Source of the DNA: Pseudomonas pseudonitroreducens
GTDB taxonomy: Bacteria > Pseudomonadota > Gammaproteobacteria > Pseudomonadales > Pseudomonadaceae
Reading direction: 5' to 3'
NCBI RefSeq assembly: GCF_021603645.1
Contig: NZ_BQHJ01000002.1
Location: forward strand, 682,001 to 746,000
Length of the DNA: 64,000 bases
Shown here in pieces: positions 44,420 to 53,325 of this stretch. Position numbers and translations under genes: made by a program. The notes below the pieces were generated by a model, which saw only the letters and a list, made by a program, of their open reading frames with translations, did no database searches and was not told the origin of the DNA. Every line of letters starts with the position of its first letter. Within the stretch, counting starts at the first letter, position 1.

Positions 44420-45148
44420 ATGTCGAACAAGAAAGTCGTCCTGGTCATCGGCGCCGGCGATGCCACCGGCGGCGCCATCGCCCGCCGTTTCGCCCGCGAG
44501 GGCTACGTCGCCTGCGTCACCCGGCGTTCGGCGGACAAGCTGCAGCCGCTGGTGGACCAGATTCGCGCCGAAGGCGGTGAGGCCCACGGTTTCGCCTCCG
44601 ACGCCCGCCAGGAAGAAGCGGTGATCGAGCTGGTGGAAACCATCGAGCGCGACATCGGCCCCATCGAAGCCTTCGTCTTCAACATCGGCGCCAATGTGCC
44701 CTGCAGCATCCTCGAGGAGACCGCGCGCAAGTACTTCAAGATCTGGGAAATGGCCTGCTTCTCCGGCTTCCTCACCGGCCGCGAAGTGGCCAAGCGCATG
44801 GTCAAGCGCCAGCGCGGCACGATCCTGTTCACCGGCGCCACCGCCGGCCTGCGCGGCGCCTCCGGCTTCGCCGCCTTCGCCGGGGCCAAGCACGGCATCC
44901 GCGCCCTGGCGCAGAGCATGGCCCGCGAACTGGGGCCGATGGGACTGCACGTCGGCCACGTGGTGGTGGACGGCGCCATCGACACCGAATTCATCCGCGA
45001 GAACTTCCCGCAAAAGTACGCGCAGAAGGACCAGGACGGCATCCTCGACCCCGAGCACATCGCCGACAGCTACTGGTACCTGCACAGCCAGCCGCGCGAT
45101 GCCTGGACCTTCGAGCTGGACCTGCGCCCCTGGATCGAACGCTGGTAA
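44420..45148 (+). CDS. SDR-family protein with altered catalytic residues
   Basis: Short-chain dehydrogenase/reductase fold, 242 residues. The N-terminal cofactor loop is VLVIGAGDATGGAIARRFAR. The usual catalytic Tyr is replaced: where most members have YSASK the sequence reads FAGAK (GFAAFAGAKHGIRALAQSMA), and the usual Ser in the preceding strand is Ala/Thr (LFTGATAGLRG). The Lys is kept. It may therefore bind NAD(P) without classical SDR chemistry, or use other residues. The start at 44420 (MSNKKVVLVIG) is downstream of the putative operator. It is divergent from the TetR gene. Confidence 0.85.
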   Translation: MSNKKVVLVIGAGDATGGAIARRFAREGYVACVTRRSADKLQPLVDQIRAEGGEAHGFASDARQEEAVIELVETIERDIGPIEAFVFNIGANVPCSILEETARKYFKIWEMACFSGFLTGREVAKRMVKRQRGTILFTGATAGLRGASGFAAFAGAKHGIRALAQSMARELGPMGLHVGHVVVDGAIDTEFIRENFPQKYAQKDQDGILDPEHIADSYWYLHSQPRDAWTFELDLRPWIERW

Positions 45149-45318
45149 CAATCGGCAGACGACGAGCTGCGCGTCGGCCAGGCGTCGCTGGACTCCAGCA
45201 GGGGCTGCTCAGTTACGAACGTAAACTCCGCGCCCCTGCTGAGCTCCGCCTAGCCTGGCTCTAGCTCGCAAGGTCGTATACCGAATTTGCGAACCCACAT
45301 AAAAAGAGAGAGCCACTC

Positions 45319-45909
45319 ATGAGCAAATCCGTCGAGTTCTACTTCGACTTCGGCAGCCCGACGTCCTACCTGGCGTATACCCAACTGCCGGGCATCTGCG
45401 CCGAAACCGGCGCCGAGCTGGTCTACCGCCCGGTCCTGCTGGGCGGCGTGTTCCAGGCCACCGGCAACGCCTCGCCCATCGCCGTGCCGGCCAAGGGTCG
45501 CTACACGCTGATCGACATGACCCGCTTTGCCCGCCGCTACGGCGTGCCGATGAAGATGAACCCGCACTTCCCGATCAATACCCTGACCCTGATGCGTGCC
45601 GCCACCGGCATCCAGCTACGCCAGCCGGAGCGTTTCGAGGCGCTGCTCGCCTGCGTGTTCAAGGGCATGTGGGTGGACGCGTTGAACCTGGGCGACCCGG
45701 CGGTGCTCGGCCCGTTGCTGGCCGAAGCGGGCTTCGATCCGCAGGCGCTGCTGGCACTGACGGCGGAACAGGAAGTGAAGGACGCGCTGAAGGCCAACAC
45801 CGAAGCGGCGATCAAGCGCGGCATGTTCGGCGCCCCGACCTTCTTCGTCGGCAACGAGATGTTCTTCGGCCAGGATCGTCTGGATTTCGTTCGCGAAGCG
45901 CTGGCGTAA
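45319..45909 (+). CDS. DsbA-family 2-hydroxychromene-2-carboxylate isomerase-like protein
   Basis: Thioredoxin-fold protein of the HCCA isomerase/kappa-GST group, 196 residues, no signal peptide. The active-site loop is FDFGSPTSYLAY, with Ser in place of the DsbA cysteines, and the cis-Pro loop is FGAPTFFVG. Known members isomerise 2-hydroxychromene-2-carboxylate in naphthalene breakdown or conjugate glutathione. No aromatic pathway genes adjoin it, so the substrate is open. It reads in the same direction as the SDR gene, 170 bases away. Confidence 0.85.
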   Translation: MSKSVEFYFDFGSPTSYLAYTQLPGICAETGAELVYRPVLLGGVFQATGNASPIAVPAKGRYTLIDMTRFARRYGVPMKMNPHFPINTLTLMRAATGIQLRQPERFEALLACVFKGMWVDALNLGDPAVLGPLLAEAGFDPQALLALTAEQEVKDALKANTEAAIKRGMFGAPTFFVGNEMFFGQDRLDFVREALA

Positions 45910-45924
45910 AGCGGTTCGCGAGTA

Positions 45925-45958
45925 CCGTAGGGCGGATAACCTGGGACAGGTTATCCGC
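45925..45958. repeat. Short palindromic repeat, second type
   Basis: GTAGGGCGGATAACCTG and CAGGTTATCCGCC pair. It is related to the element at 43663. Confidence 0.6.
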
Positions 45959-46009
45959 CGGCAGGAAGCGGTTCGCGAGCAACATCTACAGCGGCGTCAG
46001 TGACCACCT

Positions 46010-46092
46010 ACGTAGGATGGCGTGGAGCGCAGCGATACCCATCGATTCCGCGCACCGACCGCATGGATATCGCTGCGCTCCACCCATCCTAC
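46010..46092. repeat. Palindromic repeat, third type
   Basis: CGTAGGATGGCGTGGAGCG with GCAGCGATACCCATCG on the left, and CGCTGCGCTCCACCCATCCT on the right, form long inverted arms around about 30 bases. A half copy lies at 8837. Confidence 0.75.
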
Positions 46093-46120
46093 AAACTGGC
46101 GTAAAGCTTGCTCGCGAACA

Positions 46121-46522
46121 TCACAGCGCAAGAACCGCCGAGCGACGCAGGCCGAAGAACTCCAGTTCCGCCAGCAGCAGGACTACCAGCGCCTGACCGA
46201 TGACAAAGGCATAGCCCAGGGCGGTCGGCTGCACATAGCCGGTCACCAGCAGGGCAACGCTCTCCACCACCCACAGCGCGTTCAAGGCGATCACTGCCCA
46301 GACGCCAGTGCGCGACAGCAGCGTCTGGTTGCTCATCCAGTAGAGCACCAGCGCCAGCGGCAGCAGCACGATGCCGGCCACCAGCAGCAGGACGAACGGC
46401 AGGCCAAGCAGTTGGCCGAGCGGCTGCGCGGCGAGGGCCATCAGCAAGCCCATGGCGCCACCGGCGATGGCGTCGACTTTCAGGGTGAGGCGCAGCAGCG
46501 GGGAGGATTGCAGCAGAGTCAT
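46121..46522 (-). CDS. Small four-helix membrane protein of unknown function
   Basis: 133 residues with four hydrophobic segments at about residues 15-34, 40-62, 72-92 and 98-122, and short charged ends. AAGGAG lies seven bases before the ATG. I recognise no named family. It is divergent from the XRE-type regulator gene at 46651, 128 bases away, which may control it. Confidence 0.75.
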   Translation of the reverse strand: MTLLQSSPLLRLTLKVDAIAGGAMGLLMALAAQPLGQLLGLPFVLLLVAGIVLLPLALVLYWMSNQTLLSRTGVWAVIALNALWVVESVALLVTGYVQPTALGYAFVIGQALVVLLLAELEFFGLRRSAVLAL

Positions 46523-46650
46523 GGCGAAGCTCCTTCAGGGATCGCCACCGATTGGCGGCGTGTGGCTGAAGAATCTGCCCGGGACGTAGGTGCGTCGATT
46601 ACCTGCCAGGTAATGGCCGTTACGGGGCGTGAGGTCTATCGTTCGATGCC

Positions 46651-47469
46651 ATGACCCGCACTGCCATGAACGGCCCAGCCATGAACAGCCCAGCCCAACC
46701 GGTCGGCGCCCTGCTCCGCCAATGGCGCCAGCGCCGCCGGCTCAGCCAGCTCGACCTCGCCTGCGACGCGGAAATTTCCACGCGCCACCTGAGCTTCGTC
46801 GAAACCGGACGCGCCCTGCCCAGCCGCGAGATGCTCCTGCACCTGGCAGAACAGCTGGACATTCCGCTGCGCGAGCGCAACCGCCTGCTCAGCGCAGCGG
46901 GCTACGCCCCGGTGTACTCGGAGAAAGGCCTCGACGACCCGGCGCTGACCGTGGCGAAACAGGCCATCGACCAGTTGCTCAAGGCCCACGAGCCGAACCC
47001 GGCAATGGTGGTGGACCGCCACTGGAACCTGCTGGCGTCCAACCGCACGGTGGATATCTTCCTGCTCGGCGTCGACCCGGAGCTGCTGCAACCGCCGATC
47101 AACGTGCTGCGCATGAGCCTGCACCCCAAGGGCCTGGCGCCGCGCATCCTCAATCTCGGGCCATGGAAGGCGCATGTGGTGGAGCGCCTGCAGCGCGACT
47201 ACGAAGCCAGCGGCGACCCGGCTCTGGCGGCGTTGCGCGACGAGGTGGCGGCCTATCCGGCGCCGCCACATGACGAGGCGGCCAGCGGCGACATGGTGCT
47301 GATCCCGGTGCAATTGCAGACCGAACTGGGCGTGTGCAGCCTGATCGGCACCATCACGGTGTTCGGCACGCCGGTGGACGTGACGCTGTCGGAACTGGCG
47401 CTGGAAACCTTCTTCCCCGCCGACCCCGACAGCGCGCGCATCCTGCGCCAGCTCAGCGGTACCGAGTGA
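46651..47469 (+). CDS. XRE-family transcriptional regulator with MmyB-like ligand domain
   Basis: Regulator of 272 residues. The N-terminal HTH covers about residues 17-75 (LLRQWRQRRRLSQLDLACDA, then STRHLSFVETGRALPSREM). The rest is an MmyB-like domain with MVVDRHWNLLASNRTVDIFL and LGTITVFGTPVDVTLSELAL-type sequence (here IGTITVF), thought to bind a small hydrophobic ligand. Two further ATGs at 46666 and 46681 are possible starts. It faces the small membrane protein gene, a likely target. Family members often act with redox enzymes; none adjoins here. Confidence 0.87.
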   Translation: MTRTAMNGPAMNSPAQPVGALLRQWRQRRRLSQLDLACDAEISTRHLSFVETGRALPSREMLLHLAEQLDIPLRERNRLLSAAGYAPVYSEKGLDDPALTVAKQAIDQLLKAHEPNPAMVVDRHWNLLASNRTVDIFLLGVDPELLQPPINVLRMSLHPKGLAPRILNLGPWKAHVVERLQRDYEASGDPALAALRDEVAAYPAPPHDEAASGDMVLIPVQLQTELGVCSLIGTITVFGTPVDVTLSELALETFFPADPDSARILRQLSGTE

Positions 47470-47475
47470 GCGGAA

Positions 47476-48000
47476 TCAGGCGGTCGCCTTCTTCTCGCGG
47501 ATGCAGGTGGGGCCGGCGCGCTCTTCCACGGCGTGGCGCACTTCATCGCGCAGACCGAGCAGGAAGGCGGCTTCAGCGGCGACGAACAGCGGGCCGACGA
47601 TCAGCCCGGTGAGGTCATCGACGAACGCCGGCTTGCGCCCCTCGTACCAGTGGCCAACGAACTGGATGATCCAGCCCACCACGAACAGGCCGATACCCCA
47701 GGCGAGCCAGGACGCGGTGCTGCCAGCCGCGAGCCCGGCGCCGATCCACAGCGACAGCGCCAGCAGCGCGGTCATCAGCAGGCCGAAGCGCAGGTCCAGG
47801 CGCAGGTAGAACACCACCGAGGCCAGCGCCAGCAGCGTTGCAGGCGAGACCAGCAGGCCGGCCAGCTCGAAGCCGGGGCGCGACAGCAGGATGGCGATAG
47901 CCAGCACGATCATCGGGATGCCGATGAAATGGCTGACGATGTTCCGCCGGTCACGGTGGTAGGCGGCATATTGGGCAAGGTGGTCGACGAGCGTTTTCAT
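47476..48000 (-). CDS. Mpo1-like (DUF962) membrane protein
   Basis: 174 residues, about four or five membrane segments. The N-terminal YAAYHRDRRNIVSHFIGIPM and later FVGHWYEGRKPAFVDDL carry the histidines conserved in the YGL010w/Mpo1 family, an iron-dependent 2-hydroxy fatty-acid dioxygenase in yeast. The bacterial function is not firmly established. The start MKTLVDHLAQY at 48000 is preferred to a GTG/ATG nine codons upstream. It is convergent with the XRE gene, with a gap of only six bases. Confidence 0.82.
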   Translation of the reverse strand: MKTLVDHLAQYAAYHRDRRNIVSHFIGIPMIVLAIAILLSRPGFELAGLLVSPATLLALASVVFYLRLDLRFGLLMTALLALSLWIGAGLAAGSTASWLAWGIGLFVVGWIIQFVGHWYEGRKPAFVDDLTGLIVGPLFVAAEAAFLLGLRDEVRHAVEERAGPTCIREKKATA

Positions 48001-48074
48001 TGTTGTTCTCCCGCAAGGTACTGGCATGATGGCGATGTGCGCCTTGTCACTCTGTCAGCTAGCCGACATTACCC

Positions 48075-48764
48075 ATGACCGACACCAAGCCCTACCTGTC
48101 CCGTCTGCCACAAGGCCGCTGGTTCCAGACCCTTCCAGCGGGTCTGCGCCAGGCCCTGTGCGACGCCGCCGTGGTGCGCCGCCTGCCCGCCGGGCAACGG
48201 CTGTTCGCCCGTGGCGACGCACCCTGCGGGCTGTACTGCGTGGTGGAAGGGGCGATGCGCGTCAGCGTGGTCGGCGAGACCGGCAAGGAAGCGCTGCTGG
48301 CGCTGGTGGAGGCGCCGAACTGGTTCGGCGAGATCTGCCTGTTCGACGGCCAGCCGCGCACCCACGACGCCTACGCCGAAGGCGCCACCGTGCTCCTGCA
48401 GGTGCCCCTGGCGCCGCTGCAGGCGCTGCTGGCCCAGCACCCGGAATACTGGCGTGACTTCGCCCTGCTGATGAGCCACAAGCTGCGCATCACCTTCGCC
48501 GTGCTGGAAGAGCTGTCGCTGCTGCCGGCCGCGCCACGCCTGGCCCGGCGCCTGCTGATGATCGCCGAGGGCTACGGCGAGTCGGCCACCGCCAAGCGCG
48601 AACTGCATCTGCCCCAGGAGCAACTGGCGGCCATGCTGTCGCTGTCACGGCAGACCACCAACCAGATCCTCAAGGACCTGGAAGCCCAGGGCATCGTGCG
48701 CCTGAGCTACGGCGGCATCGAGATCCTCGACCGCGAACGTCTGCGCCAGGCTGCCCACGCCTGA
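48075..48764 (+). CDS. Crp/Fnr-family transcriptional regulator
   Basis: 229 residues. The N-terminal cyclic-nucleotide-binding fold covers about residues 15-135 (RLFARGDAPCGLYCVVEGAM, NWFGEICLFDGQPRTHDAYA). The C-terminal winged helix covers about 150-225 (LHLPQEQLAAMLSLSRQTTN). It has only two or three cysteines and lacks the Fnr cluster spacing, so it is not an oxygen sensor of that kind. It diverges from the Mpo1-like gene. Effector unknown. Confidence 0.87.
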   Translation: MTDTKPYLSRLPQGRWFQTLPAGLRQALCDAAVVRRLPAGQRLFARGDAPCGLYCVVEGAMRVSVVGETGKEALLALVEAPNWFGEICLFDGQPRTHDAYAEGATVLLQVPLAPLQALLAQHPEYWRDFALLMSHKLRITFAVLEELSLLPAAPRLARRLLMIAEGYGESATAKRELHLPQEQLAAMLSLSRQTTNQILKDLEAQGIVRLSYGGIEILDRERLRQAAHA

Positions 48765-48955
48765 CCCCCAACAGCTTCGTCTAGAACAAAAGCCAGGCGA
48801 CTCTCGACGAGCTTCGATGGTCGCGCACGCCAGCGCCCCGCTCTAATGCCCCCGCCGCTGCGCTGGCGCGAAAAAAGCCGCGCCAGAGCGGCACCCAAAC
48901 CCTCCGCAAGACAGCAAGGCGGCCGTTGCTCCCCCACCGGCCGCAAGGGAATCCT

Positions 48956-49453
48956 ATGCGCCTTTCGAAACTTCTCTGCGCCCTCGCCCTGACCGCCCCG
49001 GCCATGGCGATGGCCGACGACAGCGGCCTCTACGTCGGTGGCGGCGTGACCCACCTCGAGATCGACGACCGCTCCTTCGACGACCACGACAACAGCTACA
49101 AGCTGTACGCCGGCTACCGCTTCAACAACTACCTGTCCCTGGAAGGCGCGGTGGTCGACTTCGGCGACATGAGCGACGGCAGGAAGCACTTCGACGGCGA
49201 GTCGCTGCAGGCCAACGTCCACCTGGGCTTCCCCATTGGCCAGCGCATCCGCCTGTACGGCATCGCCGGCGTACACGCCTGGCACGCCGATGACGACGCC
49301 GCCGGCAAGTCGGACGACGTGGACGCGCTCTATGGCTTCGGCGGCGAAGTGGACGTGATCGGCGGCCTCGGCGTGCGCCTGGAGCAGGAATACCTGAACG
49401 TCGGCGACATCGACCTCGACCAGACCACCCTCTCGGCCTACTGGCGCTTCTGA
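48956..49453 (+). CDS. Small outer-membrane beta-barrel protein
   Basis: 165 residues with signal peptide MRLSKLLCALALTAPAMAMA. The mature protein has alternating strands such as SGLYVGGGVTHLEI, YKLYAGYRFNNYLSLEGAVV and IRLYGIAGVHAW, and ends in YWRF, the aromatic C-terminal residue of barrel proteins. It resembles the OmpA-like/porin family of eight-stranded barrels. The ATG at 48956 has AAGGGA upstream. Function unknown. It is followed by a long inverted repeat. Confidence 0.8.
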   Translation: MRLSKLLCALALTAPAMAMADDSGLYVGGGVTHLEIDDRSFDDHDNSYKLYAGYRFNNYLSLEGAVVDFGDMSDGRKHFDGESLQANVHLGFPIGQRIRLYGIAGVHAWHADDDAAGKSDDVDALYGFGGEVDVIGGLGVRLEQEYLNVGDIDLDQTTLSAYWRF

Positions 49454-49473
49454 CGCCAGCCTGCCCCTCAAGC

Positions 49474-49530
49474 CCGGCGGAAGGTCCGGCTCTCCCCAGA
49501 GCAGTCCTCCCCCTCCTGACCTTCCGCCGG
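49474..49530. terminator. Long inverted repeat after the outer-membrane barrel gene
   Basis: CCGGCGGAAGGTC at 49474 and GACCTTCCGCCGG ending at 49530 are perfect 13-bp complements around 31 bases. Position suggests terminator or mRNA 3'-end protection; no T-run follows. Confidence 0.5.
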
Positions 49531-49691
49531 CACCTTCTCGTGCACCGGGCATCACCTGTACAAATCACTCTTTCGGTCGGTTGCAGCGGCTGCGTTCGCG
49601 GCTAGCCTAGGAATAGCTGCGTTTCTGGCGCCAAAAAGACACACATCCGGCGAATCGCGCGGCTCACAATAACAATAAGGACGCCTCCGCC

Positions 49692-50459
49692 ATGCTCCGG
49701 AATCTCGATGTCGTTCGTGGGTTCATGCTGTGCTGTTTCGGACTCTTCGCCCTCGCCGCCCAGGCCAACCTGCCTAGCGAGGAACTGCAGTTGCAGACCC
49801 TGCAGGTCTACACCTGCCGCTCGATCAACAGCCTGCTGCTGCTACGCGGCGAAGGCTTCCAGGAAACCCACGCCGCCCAGCTGGAGAAAGACCTGGCCAC
49901 GCTGGACAACGCGGTCAAGGGCTACCCCAAGGCCGACGACGCCCTGAAGAAAGCCCATGCGGAATTCGTAACGCAGATTCGCAACGGCGTTTCCTACGGC
50001 CCCAAGGAAGAGGACCTGCCCTGGCGCTACAACCAGGACCTGAGCCGCGCCCTGCGCGAGCTGCTCAACCAGGTCGAACGCTTCGTTCCGCCTGCCGCCG
50101 ATGCCAACCAGATCCCGCTGTGGGAGCTGCCGGTGCGGGTCGAGTATCTGGCCACCCAGTACCTCGGGCGCGCCTACATCAGCGGCCTGGAGCTGGCCCG
50201 CGAGCAGCCGCAGGAATACCTCGGCCAGGACGAGAGCGTGCTGGTACCGCTGCTGACCCAGCGCATCGAGCAACTGCCCGATAGCGATGCCACCAAGAAG
50301 CTGCGTACGCGCTGGGAATACCTGAGCAAGGCGCTGCTGGACATGAACAGCAAGAGCAACAGCGGCGTCAGCGCCTCCGGTCGTCCGTGGGCGCCGATCA
50401 TCGTCGATCGCAATGCCCGCGCCGTCTCCGGGCAGCTCATGCAGCTCAGCCAGCAGTAA
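49692..50459 (+). CDS. Predicted periplasmic protein of unknown function
   Basis: 255 residues with an N-terminal hydrophobic segment GFMLCCFGLFALAAQA that looks like a signal peptide. The rest is mostly helical and charged (LEKDLATLDNAVKGYPKADD, LSRALRELLNQVERFVPPA). No enzyme motif is visible. I recognise it only as a Pseudomonas-type conserved hypothetical. It converges on the PPK2 gene, four bases from its stop. Confidence 0.75.
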   Translation: MLRNLDVVRGFMLCCFGLFALAAQANLPSEELQLQTLQVYTCRSINSLLLLRGEGFQETHAAQLEKDLATLDNAVKGYPKADDALKKAHAEFVTQIRNGVSYGPKEEDLPWRYNQDLSRALRELLNQVERFVPPAADANQIPLWELPVRVEYLATQYLGRAYISGLELAREQPQEYLGQDESVLVPLLTQRIEQLPDSDATKKLRTRWEYLSKALLDMNSKSNSGVSASGRPWAPIIVDRNARAVSGQLMQLSQQ

Positions 50460-50463
50460 CGCC

Positions 50464-51447
50464 TCAGGCCGGGATGGGCTCCGCCACCGGCACCACGGCC
50501 TGGGTCGGGCGCTCCAGCTCGTCACGGTCCATCAGTGCGGCGCGGCCCACCAGTAGCTCGTCCGGGGCGCGGGCGATCTTCGGGTTCTTGTCCGGGTAAT
50601 CCAGGCTGTGCAGGAAATGCCGCAGGCAGTTGAGCCGAGCGCGCTTCTTGTCGTCGGACTTGACCACCACCCAGGGCGCATCGGCGGTGTCGGTATGGAA
50701 GAACATCGCCTCCTTGGCCTGGGTGTAGTCGTCCCAGCGGTCCAGCGACTGGATATCGATGGGAGACAGCTTCCAGTGCTTGAGCGGGTCGTCGCGGCGC
50801 GAGACGAAGCGACGCAACTGTTCCTCCCGGCTGACCGAGAACCAGAACTTGAACAGGTGGATGCCGTTGCGCACCAGCATGCGCTCCAGTTCCGGCGTCT
50901 GCTGCATGAACTCCAGGTACTGACGCGGCGAGCAGAAGCCCATCACCCGCTCGACGCCGGCGCGGTTGTACCAGGAGCGGTCGAAGAAGACGATTTCGCC
51001 CGCCGTGGGCAGATGCTGGATGTAGCGCTGGAAGTACCACTGGCCGCGCTCGGCGTCGCTGGGTTTTTCCAGCGCCACCACGCGGGCCCCACGCGGATTG
51101 AGGTGTTCGGTGAAGCGCTTGATGGTGCCGCCCTTGCCGGCGGCATCGCGCCCCTCGAACAACAGCACGATGCGCTGGCCAGTCTCTTTCACCCAGCTTT
51201 GCACCTTCAGCAGTTCGATCTGCAACTCGGCCTTCAACGCCTCGTACTCTCTGCGCTGCAGCCGCTTGCGGTAGGGATAGCTGGCGGGCAGGCCAGCGGA
51301 AGTGGAGTCCTCGTTGCTGCCGCGCGGGGCCAGGGCCACGGTCAGCGCTACCGGGCCCTGGCTCTGCGCCTCGATGGCAGCACCGCCTTCGGTACTGGCG
51401 TGCGGGACTTGTGCGGGGATGTTCTTCTGGCTGTCGGGCTGCGGCAT
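50464..51447 (-). CDS. ppk2: Polyphosphate kinase 2 family protein
   Basis: Transfers phosphate between polyphosphate and nucleotides; cytoplasmic, 327 residues. Walker A is LLFEGRDAAGKGGTIKRF, Walker B VFFDRSWYNRAGVERVMGF, and the lid region has SVSREEQLRRFVSRRDDPLK. The one-domain size fits class I PPK2, which mostly phosphorylates NDPs. The first 50 residues are low-complexity and Ala/Ser/Gln-rich. AGGAGGAG precedes the ATG. Which nucleotide is preferred cannot be read from sequence. Confidence 0.9.
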   Translation of the reverse strand: MPQPDSQKNIPAQVPHASTEGGAAIEAQSQGPVALTVALAPRGSNEDSTSAGLPASYPYRKRLQRREYEALKAELQIELLKVQSWVKETGQRIVLLFEGRDAAGKGGTIKRFTEHLNPRGARVVALEKPSDAERGQWYFQRYIQHLPTAGEIVFFDRSWYNRAGVERVMGFCSPRQYLEFMQQTPELERMLVRNGIHLFKFWFSVSREEQLRRFVSRRDDPLKHWKLSPIDIQSLDRWDDYTQAKEAMFFHTDTADAPWVVVKSDDKKRARLNCLRHFLHSLDYPDKNPKIARAPDELLVGRAALMDRDELERPTQAVVPVAEPIPA

Positions 51448-51580
51448 GGTCTCCTCCTGTGAGACGGTCAGGGCTATGGGTTACCTCCACTCTGCGCAGC
51501 CCCGCCACACACCCATTTGACCGACATCAATACCCCTGTCGGGATAGCGATGAAGAAATTCGGAGAAAGCCCGCCCTGCC

Positions 51581-52546
51581 CTACAGCCAGCCTTTGTACT
51601 TGAACCAGTAGTACGGAATGATCGCCGAGACCACCATCGCCACCAGCGCCATCGGGTAGCCGGCCAACCAGGCAAGCTCGGGCATGTGCGCGAAGTTCAT
51701 GCCGTACACCGTACCCACCAGGGTCGGCGGCAGGAACAGCACGGCGGCGATGGAGAACACCTTGATGATGCTGTTCTGCTCGATGTTGATCAGGCCCAGG
51801 GTGGCGTCGAGCAGGAAGGTGATTTCCCCGGCCATCTTCGTCTGGTATTCGCTGAGCGAGCGCACGTCGCGCTCCACCGACTTCATGCCCAGCTTCACCT
51901 CGTCGCTGATCCAGCCGTTGCTGCCCTGGCGGAAGTACGCCAGCGGCCGGCTGATGCTCAGCAGGCTCTCGTTGAGCTTGGACAGCAGCGAGTTCTTGCG
52001 CCCCAGTTGCTTGACCACTTCCTGCAGGTCGGCCTTCTCGCTGGCCTGGCCCTCGCGGAAGATGCTGCTGCCCAGGGTATCGAGTTGCTTCTGCACGTTT
52101 TCCAGCACGTCGGCGATACGGTCCACCACGCTGTCCATCAGGGTCACGAACAACTGGTCGCTGCGCCCCTCGCAGCCACCGCGCTGGGTGCGCGTCTCGA
52201 AGGTGCGGAAGGCCAGCAGGTCGGTGTAGCGCACCGTCACCAGCCAGTGCGGGGTGAGCACGCAGGTGACTTCCGAGGTGATCGGATTGTGCTCGCGGAT
52301 GCCGCCCACCACGGTGGTGGTCATGTACAGCGCCCCCTTGCTCTCGTAGAAGCGCGAGGAATCCTCGATCTCGGCCATCTCTTCGCGGGTCGGCACATCC
52401 ACCTCGATGATCGACTCCAGCAACTGTTCTTCTTCCGCCGTCGGCTGGAACAGGTCGATCCACAGCGTGTCCTTGGGCATGCCATGGCATTCGTTGCCGT
52501 TGTGGCGCACCAGGCGGTCGCCGACGAGGGTGTAATAGGTGATCAT
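51581..52546 (-). CDS. corA: CorA-family magnesium/cobalt transporter
   Basis: Inner-membrane pentameric Mg2+/Co2+ channel, 321 residues. The long N-terminal cytoplasmic domain is acidic and helical; two C-terminal membrane segments flank the selectivity motif YGMNF (in VGTVYGMNFAHMPELAWLAG), and the tail is short and basic (YWFKYKGWL). The ATG at 52546 (MITYYTLVGD) is used; a TTG four codons upstream is possible but lies directly on the AAGGA ribosome site. It diverges from the small ORF at 52637. Confidence 0.92.
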   Translation of the reverse strand: MITYYTLVGDRLVRHNGNECHGMPKDTLWIDLFQPTAEEEQLLESIIEVDVPTREEMAEIEDSSRFYESKGALYMTTTVVGGIREHNPITSEVTCVLTPHWLVTVRYTDLLAFRTFETRTQRGGCEGRSDQLFVTLMDSVVDRIADVLENVQKQLDTLGSSIFREGQASEKADLQEVVKQLGRKNSLLSKLNESLLSISRPLAYFRQGSNGWISDEVKLGMKSVERDVRSLSEYQTKMAGEITFLLDATLGLINIEQNSIIKVFSIAAVLFLPPTLVGTVYGMNFAHMPELAWLAGYPMALVAMVVSAIIPYYWFKYKGWL

Positions 52547-52636
52547 GTCGCCCGACAATCCTTTTTACGCACCTGAAGTTGCCCCGCAGGTTGGCCAACT
52601 TCCCGGCGCTTCACAAGCCCATCGGAGCATCCCGTG

Positions 52637-52918
52637 ATGAGCGAACCAGACGATAGCGAAGAGTCCTTCGCCGAAGACACCCTGATCCAGGCTATCGAGA
52701 ACCAGATCGAAAGCGAGAGCCCGCCAGCCGCACGAGCGGTGCTCAACAAGCTGACCCTGGTCGGCTACGAGCGCGAGGATGCCCTGCACCTGATGGCCCT
52801 GGTACTCGCCCACGAGATCGAGGCGATGCTGGCCGAGGACCGCCCGTTCAACGGCGAATGGTACGAACAGGCGCTGCGTGCGCTGCCGACCCTGCCGGAT
52901 TGCACTGTTGCCGAATGA
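52637..52918 (+). CDS. Conserved small acidic protein of unknown function
   Basis: 93 residues, strongly acidic N-terminus (MSEPDDSEESFAEDTLIQAI) and a predicted all-helical remainder (LVGYEREDALHLMALVLAHE). The ATG at 52637 has GGAG nine bases upstream; the GTG just before is less well placed. It corresponds in position to a conserved hypothetical between corA and cyaA in P. aeruginosa. No function is apparent. Confidence 0.75.
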   Translation: MSEPDDSEESFAEDTLIQAIENQIESESPPAARAVLNKLTLVGYEREDALHLMALVLAHEIEAMLAEDRPFNGEWYEQALRALPTLPDCTVAE

Positions 52919-52999
52919 GACAGCGGCATAACACCGCTTGCCGAACCAGTCGGACTTGAGACTACACTGAAGCCTCATTGACCATCGGGAGTTAGGCGA

Positions 53000-53233
53000 A
53001 TGGCTTTCACGAAAGAAATGGTTGAGGAACTGGACCTGCTGGCGCTGTATGACCTCGAGAACAGCAAGGCCGGGTTGAAAGTGCACCATGACGCTTCCGC
53101 CGAGGCCGTGGCGGCCGCCGGCAGGCTTCACGCCAAGGGCCTGATCGACCAGCAGGACGGCGGCTATCTCACCAGCCTGGGTCTCGACGCCGCCGAGCAC
53201 GCCCAGGTCCTGCTCGGCATCCTGCGCAGCTGA
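53000..53233 (+). CDS. TIGR02647-family small protein
   Basis: 77 residues. The pattern MAFTKEMVEELDLLALYDL, HHDASAEAVAAAGRLHAKG and LIDQQDGGYLTSLGLDAAEH is that of a short winged-helix-like family found in gammaproteobacteria and annotated as possible DNA-binding. GGGAG lies before the ATG. It is encoded between the acidic small protein and cyaA in the same direction. Role unknown. Confidence 0.78.
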   Translation: MAFTKEMVEELDLLALYDLENSKAGLKVHHDASAEAVAAAGRLHAKGLIDQQDGGYLTSLGLDAAEHAQVLLGILRS

Positions 53234-53325
53234 CCTCAAGTTCCCCCGCGAGCGGGCGATAAACTGGCACACTTCCGAGCGCCGCATTCCCTGATGCGGC
53301 GCCGCTGGCCAGACAGCAGTACGCC

